The position numbers were made by a program, and so were the translations under genes. A stretch of DNA of 64,000 nucleotides from Megachile rotundata (lineage: Eukaryota; Arthropoda; Insecta; Hymenoptera; Megachilidae): positions 3,658,001-3,722,000 of the forward strand of contig NW_027473317.1 of NCBI RefSeq assembly GCF_050947335.1, written 5' to 3'. Below, one piece after another: positions 25,365 to 40,708 of the stretch. The notes under the pieces were generated by a model. It was not told the DNA's origin and ran no database searches. It worked only from the letters and a program-made list of their open reading frames with translations. The first letter of the stretch is position 1; each line of letters opens with the position of its first letter.

Positions 25365-26970
25365 ATGATTGTGATAGCATGATTGTGAATGCATGATTGT
25401 GATTGTATGATTGTGATTGTATGATTGTGATTGTATGATTGTGATTGTATGATTGTGATTGTATGATTGTGATTGTATGATTGTGATTGTATGATTGTGA
25501 TTGTATGATTATGATCGTATGATTGTGATTGTATGATTGTGATTGTATGATTGTGATTGTATGACTGTGATTGTATGATTGCGATTGTATGATTCTGATT
25601 GTATGATTGTGGTTGTATGATTGTGATTGTATGATTGTGATCGTATGATTGTGATTGTATGATTGTGATTGTATGATTGTGTTTGCATGATTGTGATTGT
25701 GTGATTGTGATTGCGTGATTGTGATTGTATGATTGTGATTGTATGATTGTGATTGTATGATTGTGATTGTATGATTGCGATTGTATGATTGTGATTGTAT
25801 GATTGGGATTGTATGATTGTGATCGTATGATTGCGATTCTTTGATTGCGATTGTATGATTGTGATTGTATGATTGTGATTGTATGATTGTGATTGTATGA
25901 TCGTGATTGTATGATCGTGATTGTGAGATTGTGATTGTATGATTGTGATTGTATGATTGTGATTGTATGATTGTGATTGTATGATTGTGATTGTATGATT
26001 GTGATTGCATGATTGTGACTGTATGATTGTGACTGTATGATTGTGATTTATGATTGTGATTGTATGATTCTGATTGTATGATTGTGATTGTATGATAGTG
26101 ATTGTATGATTGTTTCTGTATGATTGTGATTGTATGAATGCGATTGTATGATTATGAGTGTATGATTGTGATTGTATGATTGTGATTGTGTGATTGTGAT
26201 TGTGAGATTGTGATTGTATGATTTTGATTGTATGATCGTGATTGTATGATCGTGATTGTGAGATTGTGATTGTATGATTGTGATTGTATGATTGTGATTG
26301 TATGATAGTAATTGTATGATTGTGATTGTATGATTGTCATTGTATGATTGTGATTGTATGATTGTGATCGTATGATTGTGATCGTATGATTGTGATCGTA
26401 TGATTGTGATCGTATGATTGTGATCGTATGATTGTGATCGTATGATTGTGATCGTATGATTGTGATCGTATGATTGTGATGGTATGATTGTGATTGTATG
26501 ATTGTGATTGTATGATTGTGATTGTATGATTGTGATTGTATGATTGTGATTGTATGATTGTGATCGTATGATTGTGATTCTTTGATTGCGATTGTATGAT
26601 TGTGATTGTATGATTGCGATTGTATGATTGTGATTGTATGATTGTGATTGTATGATTGTGATTGTATGATTGTGATTGTATGATTGTGATTGTACGATTG
26701 TGATTGTATGATTATGATTGTATGATTGTCATTGTATGATTGTGATTGTGTGATTGTGATTGTATGATTGTGATTGTATGATTGTGATTGTATGATTGTG
26801 ATTGTATGATTGTGATTGTATGATTATGATCGTATGATTGTGATTGTATGATTGTGATTGTATGATTGTGATTGTATGATTGTGATAGCATGATTGTGAT
26901 TGCATGATTGTGATTGTATGATTGTGATTGTATGATTGTGATTGTATGATTGTGATTGTATGATTGTGAT
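25365..26970. repeat. B-like mosaic segment
   Basis: It starts with the GATAGCATG variant (about 25,374) that belongs to the B tail, includes a 13-bp GATTTATG unit at 26045 and the longest GATCGTAT run of the window (eight units, about 26,366-26,470), and ends with a second GATAGCATG (about 26,884). The landmarks are shared with A and B but their order is not that of any other block. Confidence 0.7.
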
Positions 26971-29265
26971 TGTATGATCGTTTCTATATGATTGTGATTG
27001 TATGATTGCGATTGTATGATTCTGATTGTATGATTGTGATTGTATGATTGTGATTGTGTGATTTTGATTGTGTGATTGTGATTGTGAGATTGTGATTGTA
27101 TGATTGTGACTGTATTATTGTGATTGTATGATTGTGTTTGTATGATTGTGATTGTATGATTGTGATCGTATGATTGTGATCGTATGATTGTGATCGTATG
27201 ATTGTGATCGTATAATTGCGATTGTATGATTGTGATTGTATGATTGTGATTGTATGATTGTCATTGTATGATTGTGATTGTATGATTGTGATTGTATGAT
27301 TGTGATTGCATGATTGTGATTGTATGATAGTAATTGTATGACTGTGATCGTATGATTGTGATTGTATGATTGTGATTGTATAATTGTGATTGTATGATTG
27401 TGATTCTTTCATTGCGATTGTATGATTGTGATTGTATGATTGCGATTGTATGATTGCGATTGTATGATCGTGATTGTATGATCGTGATTGTGAGATCGTG
27501 ATTGTGAGATCGTGATTGTATGATTGTGATTGTATGGTTGTGATTGTATGATAGTGATTGCATGATTGTGATTGTATGATTGTGATTGTATGATTGTGAT
27601 TGTATGATTGTGATTTATGATTGTGATTGTATGATTGTGATTGTATGATTGTGTTTGCATGATTTTGATTGTATGATTGTGATTGTGTGATTGTGATTGT
27701 ATGATTGTGATTGTATGATTGTGATTGTGTGATTGTGTTTGTACGATTGTGATTGTGTGATTGTGATTGTGTGATTGTGATTGTGTGATTGTGATTGCGT
27801 GATTGTGATTGTATGATTGTGATTGTATGATTGTCATTGTATGATTGTGATTGTATGATTCTGATTGTATGATTCTGATTGCATGGTTGTGATTGGATGA
27901 TTGTGATTGTATGATTGTGATTGTATGATTGTGATTGTATGATTGTGATTGTATGATTGTGATTTTATGATTGTGATTGTATGATTGTGATTGTGAGATT
28001 GTGATTGTGAGATTGTGATTGTGAGATTGTGATTGTATGATTGTGATCGTATGATTGTGATTGTATGATTGTGATTGTATGATTGTGATCGTATGATTGT
28101 GGTTGTATAATTAAGGTTGTATGATTGTTTCTGTATGATTGTGATTGTATGATTGCGATTGTACGATTGTGATTGTATGATTGTGATTGTATGATTGTGA
28201 TTGCATGATTGTGATTGTATGATTATGATTGTATGATTGTGATTGCATGATTGTGACTGTATGATTGTGATTGTATGATTGTGATTGTATGATTGTGATT
28301 GTATGATTGTTTCTGTATGATTGTGATTGTATGATTGCGATTGTATGATTCTGATTGTATGATTGTGATTGTATGATTGTGATTGTGTGATTGTGATTGT
28401 GTGATTGCGATTGTGTGATTGTGATTGTGAGATTGTGATTGTATGATTGTGATAGTATGATTGTGATTGTATTATTGTGATTGTATGATTGTGATTGTAT
28501 GATTGTGATTGTATGATTGTGATCGTATGATTGTGATCGTATAATTGTAATTGTATGATTGTGATTGTATGATTCTGATTGTATGATTGTGATTGTATGA
28601 TTGTGATTGTATGATTGTGATTGTATGATCGTGATTGTATGATCGTGATTGTGAGATTGTGATTGTATGATTGTGATTGTATGATTGTGATTGTATGATT
28701 GTCATTGCATGATTGTGATTGTATGATTATGATTGTATGATTGTCATTGTATGATTGTGATTGTGTGATTGTGATTGTATGATTGTGATTGCATGATTGT
28801 GATTGTATGATAGTAATTGTATGATTGTGATCGTATGATTGTGATTGTAGAATTGTGATTGTATGATTGTGATTGTGTGATTGTGATTGTGTGATTGTGA
28901 TTGTATGATTGTGATTGTATGATTGTGATTGTATGATTGTGATTGTATGATTCTGATTGTATGATTGTGATTGTATGATTGTGATTGTATGATTGTGATT
29001 GTATGATTATGATCGTATGATTGTGATTGTATGATTGTGATTGTATGATTGTGATTGTATGATTGTGATCGTATGATTGTGATCGTATGATTGTGATCGT
29101 ATGATTGTGATCGTATATTTGCGATTGTATGATTGTGATTGTATGATTGTGATTGTATGATTGTCATTGTATGATTGTCATTGTATGATTGTGATTGTAT
29201 GATTGTGATTGTATGATTGTGATTGCATGATTGTGATTGTATGATAGTAATTGTATGACTGTGAT
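26971..29265. repeat. 2,295-bp tandem block, copy 1
   Basis: TTTCTATAT at 26981 recurs at 29276, and the 13-bp unit at 27612 recurs at 29907, both 2,295 bp apart. That equals 164 units minus one base, as expected for a block crossing one 13-bp unit. ATAATTAAGG is at 28107. The left part resembles the start of HOR-B (15171 onward). Confidence 0.85.
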
Positions 29266-31090
29266 CGTATGATTGTTTCTATATGATTGTGATTGTATGA
29301 TTGCGATTGTATGATTCTGATTGTATGATTGTGATTGTATGATTGTGATTGTGTGATTTTGATTGTGTGATTGTGATTGTGAGATTGTGATTGTATGATT
29401 GTGACTGTATTATTGTGATTGTATGATTGTGTTTGTATGATTGTGATTGTATGATTGTGATCGTATGATTGTGATCGTATGATTGTGATCGTATGATTGT
29501 GATCGTATAATTGCGATTGTATGATTGTGATTGTATGATTGTGATTGTATGATTGTCATTGTATGATTGTGATTGTATGATTGTGATTGTATGATTGTGA
29601 TTGCATGATTGTGATTGTATGATAGTAATTGTATGACTGTGATCGTATGATTGTGATTGTATGATTGTGATTGTATAATTGTGATTGTGTGATTGTGATT
29701 CTTTCATTGCGATTGTATGATTGTGATTGTATGATTGCGATTGTATGATTGCGATTGTATGATCGTGATTGTATGATCGTGATTGTGAGATCGTGATTGT
29801 GAGATCGTGATTGTATGATTGTGATTGTATGATTGTGATTGTATGATAGTGATTGCATGATTGTGATTGTATGATTGTGATTGTATGATTGTGATTGTAT
29901 GATTGTGATTTATGATTGTGATTGTATGATTGTGATTGTATGATTGTGTTTGCATGATTTTGATTGTATGATTGTGATTGTGTGATTGTGATTGTATGAT
30001 TGTGATTGTATGATTGTGATTGTATGATTGTGTTTGTATGATTGTGATTGTGTGATTGTGATTGTGTGATTGTGATTGCGTGATTGTGATTGTATGATTG
30101 TGATTTTATGATTGTCATTGTATGATTGTGATTGTATGATTCTGATTGTATGATTGTGATTGCATGATTGTGATTGGATGATTGTGATTGTATGATTGTG
30201 ATTGTATGATTGTGATTGTATGATTGTGATTGTATGATTGTGATTTTATGATTGTGATTGTATGATTGTGATTGTGAGATTGTGATTGTGAGATTGTGAT
30301 TGTATGATTGTGATTGTGTGACTGTGATTGTATGATTGTGATTGCATAATTGTGATTGTATGATTGTGATTGTATGATTGTGATTGTATGATTGTGATTG
30401 TATGATTGTGATTGCATGATTGTGATTGTATGATAGTAATTGTATGATTGTGATCGTATAATTGTGATTGTATGATTGTGATTGTATGATTGTGATCGTA
30501 TGATTGTGACTGTATGATTGTGATTGTATGATTGTGATCGTATGATTGTGGTTGTATAATTAAGGTTGTATGATTGCTTCTGTATGATTGTGATTGTATG
30601 ATTGCGATTGTATGATTGTGTTTGTATGATTGTGATTGTATGATTGTGATTGCATGATTGTGATTGTATGATTGTGATTGTATGATTGTGATTGCATGAT
30701 TGTGACTGTATGATTGTGATTGTATGATTGTGATTGTATGATTGTGATTGTATGATTGTTTCTGTATGATTGTGATTGTATGATTGCGATTGTATGATTC
30801 TGATTGTATGATTGTGATTCTATGATTGTGATTGTGTGATTGTGATTGTGTGATTGCGATTGTGTGATTGTGATTGTGAGATTGTGATTGTATGATTGTG
30901 ATTGTATGATTGTGATTGTATGATTGTGATTGTATGATTGTGATTGTATGATTGTGATTGTATGATTGTGATCGTATGATTGTGATCGTATAATTGTGAT
31001 TGTATGATTGTGATTGTATGATTCTGATTGTGTGATTGTGATTGTATGATTGTGATTGTATGATTGTGATTGTATGATTGTGATTGTATG
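29266..31090. repeat. 2,295-bp tandem block, copy 2 (altered right part)
   Basis: It follows copy 1 closely to about 30,115 (one unit short there), then drifts: ATAATTAAGG at 30556 is displaced 2,449 bp from 28107, so about 12 units were gained between. The following TTTCTG landmark carries a GCTTCTG change that is also seen in both E copies (33830, 37888). The right boundary is approximate. Confidence 0.7.
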
Positions 31091-32592
31091 ATAGTGATTG
31101 CATGATTGTGATTGTATGATTGTGATTGTATGATTGTGATTGTATGATTGTGATTTATGATTGTGATTGTATGATTGTGATTGTATGATTGTGTTTGCAT
31201 GATTTTGATTGTATGATTGTGATTGTGTGATTGTGATTGTATGATTGTGATTGTATGATTGTGATTGTATGATTGTGTTTGTATGATTGTGATTGTGTGA
31301 TTGTGATTGTGTGATTGTGATTGCGTGATTGTGATTGTATGATTGTGATTTTATGATTGTCATTGTATGATTGTGATTGTATGATTCTGATTGTATGATT
31401 GTGATTGTATGATTGTGATTGTATGATTGTGATTGTATGATTATGATCGTATGATTGTGATTGTAAGATGGTGATTGTGTGATTGCGATTGTATGATTGT
31501 GACTGTATGATTGTGATTGTATGATTGTCATTGTATGATTGTGATTGAATGATTATGATTGTATGATTGTGATTGTATGATTGTGATTGTGTGATTGTGA
31601 TTGTATGATTGCGATTGTATGATTGTGATTGTATGATTGTGATTGTACGATTGTGATCGTATGATTGTGATTCTTTGATTGCGATTGTATGATTGAGATT
31701 GTATGATTGTGATTGTATGATTGTGATTGTATGATTGTGATTGTGAGATTGTGATTGTATGATTGTGATTGTATGATTGTGATTGTATGATTGTGATTGT
31801 ATGATTGTGATTGTATGATTGTGATTGTATGATTGTGATTGTATGATTGTGATTGTGAGATTGTGATTCTTTGATTGCGATTGTATGATTGTGATAGTAT
31901 GATTGTGATTGTATGATTCTGATTGTATGATTGTGATTGTATGATTGTGATTGTATGATTGTGATTGCATGATTGTGATTGTATGATTGTGATTGTGTGA
32001 TTGTGATTGTATGATTGTGATTGTATGATTGTGATTGTATGATTGTGATCGTATGATTGTGATTGTAAGATTGTGATTGTGTGATTGTGATTGTATGATT
32101 GTAATTGTATGATTGTGATTGTATGATTGTGATCGTATGATTGTGATTGTAAGATTGTGATTGTGTGATTGTGATTGTATGATTGTGATTGTATGATTGT
32201 GATTGTATGATTGTGATTGTATGATTGTGATTGTATGATTGTGATTGTATGATTGTGATTGTATGATTGTGATTGTATGATTGTGATTGTATGATTGTGA
32301 TCGTATGATTGTGATTGTAAGATTGTGATTGTGTGATTGCGATTGTATGATTGTGACTGTATGATTGTGATAGTATGATTGTGATTGTATGATTGTGATC
32401 GTATGATTGTGATTCCTTGATTGCGATGGTGTGATTGTGATTGTATGATTGTGATTGTATGATTGTGATTGTATGATTGTGATTGTATGATTGTGATTGT
32501 ATGATTGTGATTGTATGATTGTGATTGTATGATTGTGATTGTATGATTGTGATTGTATGATTGTGATGGTATGATTGTGATTGTATGATTGT
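31091..32592. repeat. Mosaic segment before the E duplication
   Basis: The 13-bp unit at 31152 and its surroundings (about 31,090-31,380) match about 33,400-33,690 in E copy 1 at 2,309 bp. The right part (about 32,300-32,590, with GTAAG, GATAG and TTCCTTG variants) matches 8,150-8,280 of HOR-B. Many canonical units lie between, and no other structure is seen. Confidence 0.65.
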
Positions 32593-35500
32593 GATTATTT
32601 GATTGCGATTGTATGATTGCGATTGTATGATTGCGATTGTATGATTGCGATTTTATGATTGCGATTGTATGATTGCGATTGTATGATTGCGATTGTATGA
32701 TTGCGACTGTATGATTGCGATTGTATGATTGTGATTGTATGATTGTGATTGTATGATTGTGATTGTATGATTGTGATTGTATGATTGTCATTGTATGATT
32801 GTGATTGTATGATTGTGATTGCATGATTGTGATTGCATGATAGTGATTGCATGATTGTGATTGTATGATTGTGATTGTATGATTGTGATTGTATGATTGT
32901 GATTGTATGATTGTGATTGTATGATTGTGATCGTATGATTGTGATTGTATGATTGTGATTGTATGATTGTGATTGTATGATTGTGATTGTATGATTGTGA
33001 TCGTATGATTGTGATTGTAGGATTGTGATTGTGTGATTGCGATTGTATGATTGTGACTGTATGATTGTGATTGTATGATTGTGATTGTATGATTGTGATC
33101 GTATGATTGTGATTCCTTGATTGCGATTGTATGATTGTGATTGTATGATTGTGATTGTATGATTGTGATTGTATGATTGTCATTGTATGATTGTGATTGT
33201 ATGATTGTGATTGTATGATTGTGATTGTATGATTGTGATTGTATGATTGTGATTGTATGATTGTGATTGTATGATTGTGATGGTATGATTGTGATTGTAT
33301 GATTGTGATTCTTTGATTGCGATTGTATGATTGCGATTGTACGATTGCGATTGTATGATTGCGATTGTATGATTGTGATTGTATGATTGTGATTGTATGA
33401 TAGTGATTGCATGATTGTGATTGTATGATTGTGATTGTATGATTGTGATTGTATGATTGTGATTTATGATTGTGATTGTATGATTGTGATTGTGTGATTG
33501 TGTTTGCATGATTTTGATTGTATGATTGTGATTGTGTGATTGTGATTGTATGATTGTGATTGTATGATTGTGATTGTATGATTGTGTTTGTATGATTGTG
33601 ATTGTGTGATTGTGATTGTGTGATTGTGATTGCGTGATTGTGATTGTATGATTGTGATTTTATGATTGTCATTGTATGATTGTGATTGTATGATTCTGAT
33701 TGTATGATTGTGATTGCATGATTGTGATTGGATGATTGTGATTGTATGATTGTGATTGTATGATTGTGATTGTATGATTGTGATTGTATGATTGTGATTG
33801 TATGATTGTGATCGTATGATTGTGGTTGTATAATTAAGGTTGTATGATTGCTTCTGTATGATTGTGATTGTATGATTGCGATTGTATGATTGTGATTGTA
33901 TGATTGTGATTGTATGATTGTGATTGCATGATTGTGATTGTATGATTGTGATTGTATGATTGTGATTGCATGATTGTGACTGTATGATTGTGATTGTATG
34001 ATTGTGATTGTATGATTGTGATTGTGTGATTTTGATTGTGTGATTGCGATTGTGTGATTGTGATTGTGAGATTGTGATTGTATGATTGTGATTGTATGAT
34101 TGTGATTGTATGATTGTCATTGTATGATTGTGATTGTGTGATTGTGATTGTATGATTGTGATTGCATGATTGTGATTGTATGATAGTAATTGTATGATTG
34201 TGATCGTATGATTGTGATTGTAGAATTGTGATTGTATGATTGTGATCGTATAATTGTGATTGTATGATTGTGATTGTATGATTCTGATTGTATGATTGTG
34301 ATTGTATGATTGTGGTTGTATGATTGTGATTGTATGATTGTGATTGTATGATCGTGATTGTATGATCGTGATTGTGAGATTGTGATTGTATGATTGTGAT
34401 TGTATGATTGTCATTGTATGATTGTGATTGTATGATTATGATTGTATGATTGTCATTGTATGATTGTGATTGTGTGATTGTGATTGTATGATTGTGATTG
34501 CATGATTGTGATTGTATGATAGTAATTGTATGATTGTGATCGTATGATTGTGATTGTAGAATTGTGATTGTATGATTGTGATTGTATGATTGTGATTGTA
34601 TGATTGTGATTGTATGATTGTGATTGTATGATTGTGATTGTATGATTGTGATTGTATGATTGTGATTGTATGATTGTGATTGTATGATTGTGATTGTATG
34701 ATTGTGATTGTATGATTGTGATTGTATGATTGTGATTGTATGATTGTGATTGTATGATTGTGATTCTTTGATTGCGATTGTATGATTGCGATTGTACGAT
34801 TGCGATTGTATGATTGCGATTGTATGATTGTGATTGTATGATTGTGATTGTATGATTGTGATTGTATGATTGTGATTGTATGATTGTGATTGTATGATTG
34901 TGATTGTATGATTGTGATTGTATGATTGTGATTGTATGATTGTGATTGCATGATTGTGATTGTATGATTGTGATCGTATGATTGTGATTGTAGAATTGTG
35001 ATTGTATGATTGTGATTGTATGACTGTGATTGTATGACTGTGTTTGCATGATTGTGATTGTATGACGGTGATTGCGTGATTGTGATTGTATGATTGTGAT
35101 TGTATGATTGTGATTGTATGATTGTGATTGTATGATTGTGATTGTATGATTGCGATTGTATGATTGTGATTGTATGATTGTGATTGTGTGATTGTGATCG
35201 TATGATTGCGATCGTATGATTGTGATCGTATAATTGTGATCGTATGATTGTGATTGTATGATTGTGACTGTATGATTGCGATTGTATGATTGTGATTGTA
35301 TGATCGGGATTGTATGATCGTGATTGTATGATTGTGATTTATGATTGTGATTGTATGATTGTGATTGTATGATTGTGTTTGCATGATTGTGATTGTATGA
35401 TTGTGATTGTGTGATTGTGATTATATGATTGTGATTGTATGACTGTGATTGTATGATTGTTTCTGCATGATTGTGATTGTATGATTGCGATTGTATGATT

Positions 35501-36650
35501 ATGATTGTGTGATTGTGATTGTATGATTGTGATTGTGTGATTGTGATTGTATGATTGTGATTGTATGATTGTGATTGTATGATTGTGATTGTATGATTGT
35601 GATTGTATGATTGTGATTGTATGATTGTGATCGTATGATTGTGATTGTATGATTGTGATTGTATGATTGTGATTGTATGATTGTGATCGTATGATTGTGG
35701 TTGTATGATTGTGATTGTATGATTGTGATTATATGATTGTGATTGTATGGTTGTGATTGTATGATAGTAATTGTATGATTGTGATTGTATGATTGGGATT
35801 GTGTGATTGTGATTGTATGGTTGTGATTGTATGATTGTGATTGTATGATTGCGATTGTATGATTGTGATTGTATGATTGTGATCGTATGATTGTGATCGT
35901 ATGATTGTGGTCGTGTGATTGTGATTGTATGATTGTGATTGTATGATTGTGATTGTATGATTGCGATTGTATGATTCTGATTGTATGATTGTGATTGTAT
36001 GATTGTGATTGTATGGTCGTGATTGTATGATCGTGATTGTATGATCGTGATTGTGAGATCGTGATTGTATGATTGTGGTTGTATGATTGTGATTGTATGA
36101 TTGTGATTGTATGACTGTGTTTGCATGATTGTGATTGTATGACGGTGATTGCGTGATTGTGATTGTATGATTGTGATTGTATGATTGTGATTGTATGATT
36201 GTGATTGTATGATTGCGATTGTATAATTGCGATTGTATGATTGTGATGGTATGATTGTGATTGTATGATTGTGATCGTATGATTGTGATTGTATGATCGG
36301 GATTGTATGATCGTGATTGTGAGATTGTGATTGTATGATTGTGATTGTATGATTGCGATTGTATGATTGTGATTGTATGATTGTGATTGTATGATTGTGA
36401 TCGTATGATTGTGATCGTATGATTGTGATCGTATAATTGTGATCGTATGATTGTGATTGTATGATTGTGATTGTATGATTGTGATTGTATGATCGGGATT
36501 GTATGATCGTGATTGTGAGATTGTGATTGTATGATTGTGATTGTATGATTGCGATTGTATGATTGTGATTGTATGATTGTGATCGTATGATTGTGATCGT
36601 ATGATTGTGGTCGTGTGATTGTGATTGTATGATTGTGATTGTATGATTGT
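32593..36650. repeat. E block, tandem copy 1 (4,058 bp)
   Basis: The block starts at a GATTATTT variant (32593) that recurs at 36651. It contains 13-bp units at 33461 and 35336, ATAATTAAGG at 33830, TTTCTGCAT ending at 35468 and a GACGG variant near 35,066 and 36,141. All recur 4,058 bp later. The length equals 290 units minus two bases, matching its two 13-bp units. The left third is B-like (compare 8,510-9,370); the right end passes into A-type sequence. Confidence 0.9.
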
Positions 36651-39600
36651 GATTATTTGATTGCGATTGTATGATTGCGATTGTATGATTGCGATTGTAT
36701 GATTGCGATTTTATGATTGCGATTGTATGATTGCGATTGTATGATTGCGATTGTATGATTGCGACTGTATGATTGCGATTGTATGATTGTGATTGTATGA
36801 TTGTGATTGTATGATTGTGATTGTATGATTGTGATTGTATGATTGTCATTGTATGATTGTGATTGTATGATTGTGATTGCATGATTGTGATTGCATGATA
36901 GTGATTGCATGATTGTGATTGTATGATTGTGATTGTATGATTGTGATTGTATGATTGTGATTGTATGATTGTGATTGTATGATTGTGATCGTATGATTGT
37001 GATTGTATGATTGTGATTGTATGATTGTGATTGTATGATTGTGATTGTATGATTGTGATCGTATGATTGTGATTGTAGGATTGTGATTGTGTGATTGCGA
37101 TTGTATGATTGTGACTGTATGATTGTGATTGTATGATTGTGATTGTATGATTGTGATCGTATGATTGTGATTCCTTGATTGCGATTGTATGATTGTGATT
37201 GTATGATTGTGATTGTATGATTGTGATTGTATGATTGTCATTGTATGATTGTGATTGTATGATTGTGATTGTATGATTGTGATTGTATGATTGTGATTGT
37301 ATGATTGTGATTGTATGATTGTGATTGTATGATTGTGATGGTATGATTGTGATTGTATGATTGTGATTCTTTGATTGCGATTGTATGATTGCGATTGTAC
37401 GATTGCGATTGTATGATTGCGATTGTATGATTGTGATTGTATGATTGTGATTGTATGATAGTGATTGCATGATTGTGATTGTATGATTGTGATTGTATGA
37501 TTGTGATTGTATGATTGTGATTTATGATTGTGATTGTATGATTGTGATTGTGTGATTGTGTTTGCATGATTTTGATTGTATGATTGTGATTGTGTGATTG
37601 TGATTGTATGATTGTGATTGTATGATTGTGATTGTATGATTGTGTTTGTATGATTGTGATTGTGTGATTGTGATTGTGTGATTGTGATTGCGTGATTGTG
37701 ATTGTATGATTGTGATTTTATGATTGTCATTGTATGATTGTGATTGTATGATTCTGATTGTATGATTGTGATTGCATGATTGTGATTGGATGATTGTGAT
37801 TGTATGATTGTGATTGTATGATTGTGATTGTATGATTGTGATTGTATGATTGTGATTGTATGATTGTGATCGTATGATTGTGGTTGTATAATTAAGGTTG
37901 TATGATTGCTTCTGTATGATTGTGATTGTATGATTGCGATTGTATGATTGTGATTGTATGATTGTGATTGTATGATTGTGATTGCATGATTGTGATTGTA
38001 TGATTGTGATTGTATGATTGTGATTGCATGATTGTGACTGTATGATTGTGATTGTATGATTGTGATTGTATGATTGTGATTGTGTGATTTTGATTGTGTG
38101 ATTGCGATTGTGTGATTGTGATTGTGAGATTGTGATTGTATGATTGTGATTGTATGATTGTGATTGTATGATTGTCATTGTATGATTGTGATTGTGTGAT
38201 TGTGATTGTATGATTGTGATTGCATGATTGTGATTGTATGATAGTAATTGTATGATTGTGATCGTATGATTGTGATTGTAGAATTGTGATTGTATGATTG
38301 TGATCGTATAATTGTGATTGTATGATTGTGATTGTATGATTCTGATTGTATGATTGTGATTGTATGATTGTGGTTGTATGATTGTGATTGTATGATTGTG
38401 ATTGTATGATCGTGATTGTATGATCGTGATTGTGAGATTGTGATTGTATGATTGTGATTGTATGATTGTCATTGTATGATTGTGATTGTATGATTATGAT
38501 TGTATGATTGTCATTGTATGATTGTGATTGTGTGATTGTGATTGTATGATTGTGATTGCATGATTGTGATTGTATGATAGTAATTGTATGATTGTGATCG
38601 TATGATTGTGATTGTAGAATTGTGATTGTATGATTGTGATTGTATGATTGTGATTGTATGATTGTGATTGTATGATTGTGATTGTATGATTGTGATTGTA
38701 TGATTGTGATTGTATGATTGTGATTGTATGATTGTGATTGTATGATTGTGATTGTATGATTGTGATTGTATGATTGTGATTGTATGATTGTGATTGTATG
38801 ATTGTGATTGTATGATTGTGATTCTTTGATTGCGATTGTATGATTGCGATTGTACGATTGCGATTGTATGATTGCGATTGTATGATTGTGATTGTATGAT
38901 TGTGATTGTATGATTGTGATTGTATGATTGTGATTGTATGATTGTGATTGTATGATTGTGATTGTATGATTGTGATTGTATGATTGTGATTGTATGATTG
39001 TGATTGCATGATTGTGATTGTATGATTGTGATCGTATGATTGTGATTGTAGAATTGTGATTGTATGATTGTGATTGTATGACTGTGATTGTATGACTGTG
39101 TTTGCATGATTGTGATTGTATGACGGTGATTGCGTGATTGTGATTGTATGATTGTGATTGTATGATTGTGATTGTATGATTGTGATTGTATGATTGTGAT
39201 TGTATGATTGCGATTGTATGATTGTGATTGTATGATTGTGATTGTGTGATTGTGATCGTATGATTGCGATCGTATGATTGTGATCGTATAATTGTGATCG
39301 TATGATTGTGATTGTATGATTGTGACTGTATGATTGCGATTGTATGATTGTGATTGTATGATCGGGATTGTATGATCGTGATTGTATGATTGTGATTTAT
39401 GATTGTGATTGTATGATTGTGATTGTATGATTGTGTTTGCATGATTGTGATTGTATGATTGTGATTGTGTGATTGTGATTATATGATTGTGATTGTATGA
39501 CTGTGATTGTATGATTGTTTCTGCATGATTGTGATTGTATGATTGCGATTGTATGATTATGATTGTGTGATTGTGATTGTATGATTGTGATTGTGTGATT

Positions 39601-40708
39601 GTGATTGTATGATTGTGATTGTATGATTGTGATTGTATGATTGTGATTGTATGATTGTGATTGTATGATTGTGATTGTATGATTGTGATCGTATGATTGT
39701 GATTGTATGATTGTGATTGTATGATTGTGATTGTATGATTGTGATCGTATGATTGTGGTTGTATGATTGTGATTGTATGATTGTGATTATATGATTGTGA
39801 TTGTATGGTTGTGATTGTATGATAGTAATTGTATGATTGTGATTGTATGATTGGGATTGTGTGATTGTGATTGTATGGTTGTGATTGTATGATTGTGATT
39901 GTATGATTGCGATTGTATGATTGTGATTGTATGATTGTGATCGTATGATTGTGATCGTATGATTGTGGTCGTGTGATTGTGATTGTATGATTGTGATTGT
40001 ATGATTGTGATTGTATGATTGCGATTGTATGATTCTGATTGTATGATTGTGATTGTATGATTGTGATTGTATGGTCGTGATTGTATGATCGTGATTGTAT
40101 GATCGTGATTGTGAGATCGTGATTGTATGATTGTGGTTGTATGATTGTGATTGTATGATTGTGATTGTATGACTGTGTTTGCATGATTGTGATTGTATGA
40201 CGGTGATTGCGTGATTGTGATTGTATGATTGTGATTGTATGATTGTGATTGTATGATTGTGATTGTATGATTGCGATTGTATAATTGCGATTGTATGATT
40301 GTGATGGTATGATTGTGATTGTATGATTGTGATCGTATGATTGTGATTGTATGATCGGGATTGTATGATCGTGATTGTGAGATTGTGATTGTATGATTGT
40401 GATTGTATGATTGCGATTGTATGATTGTGATTGTATGATTGTGATTGTATGATTGTGATCGTATGATTGTGATCGTATGATTGTGATCGTATAATTGTGA
40501 TCGTATGATTGTGATTGTATGATTGTGATTGTATGATTGTGATTGTATGATCGGGATTGTATGATCGTGATTGTGAGATTGTGATTGTATGATTGTGATT
40601 GTATGATTGCGATTGTATGATTGTGATTGTATGATTGTGATCGTATGATTGTGATCGTATGATTGTGGTCGTGTGATTGTGATTGTATGATTGTGATTGT
40701 ATGATTGT
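36651..40708. repeat. E block, tandem copy 2 (4,058 bp)
   Basis: This is a near-identical copy of 32593-36650, with 13-bp units at 37519 and 39394, ATAATTAAGG at 37888 and TTTCTGCAT ending at 39526. The copy-to-copy junction is within about 28 bp of 36651. At 40709 the sequence leaves E and runs into HOR-A with an ATGAATGCG variant (40715). That is the same transition seen at 691, so the last 684 bases of E are also the first bases of this window. Confidence 0.9.

Noticed and set aside
34453..37470. 1,005-codon open frame on the minus strand, the longest in the window, and more than 100 similar ones
   Set aside because: All consist only of the 14-residue translation of the satellite, overlap in several frames, and start or stop at chance variants (for example TTTCTGCAT supplies ATG, ATAATTAAGG supplies TAA). 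There is no non-repeat domain, no codon bias distinct from the repeat and no splice or promoter context.
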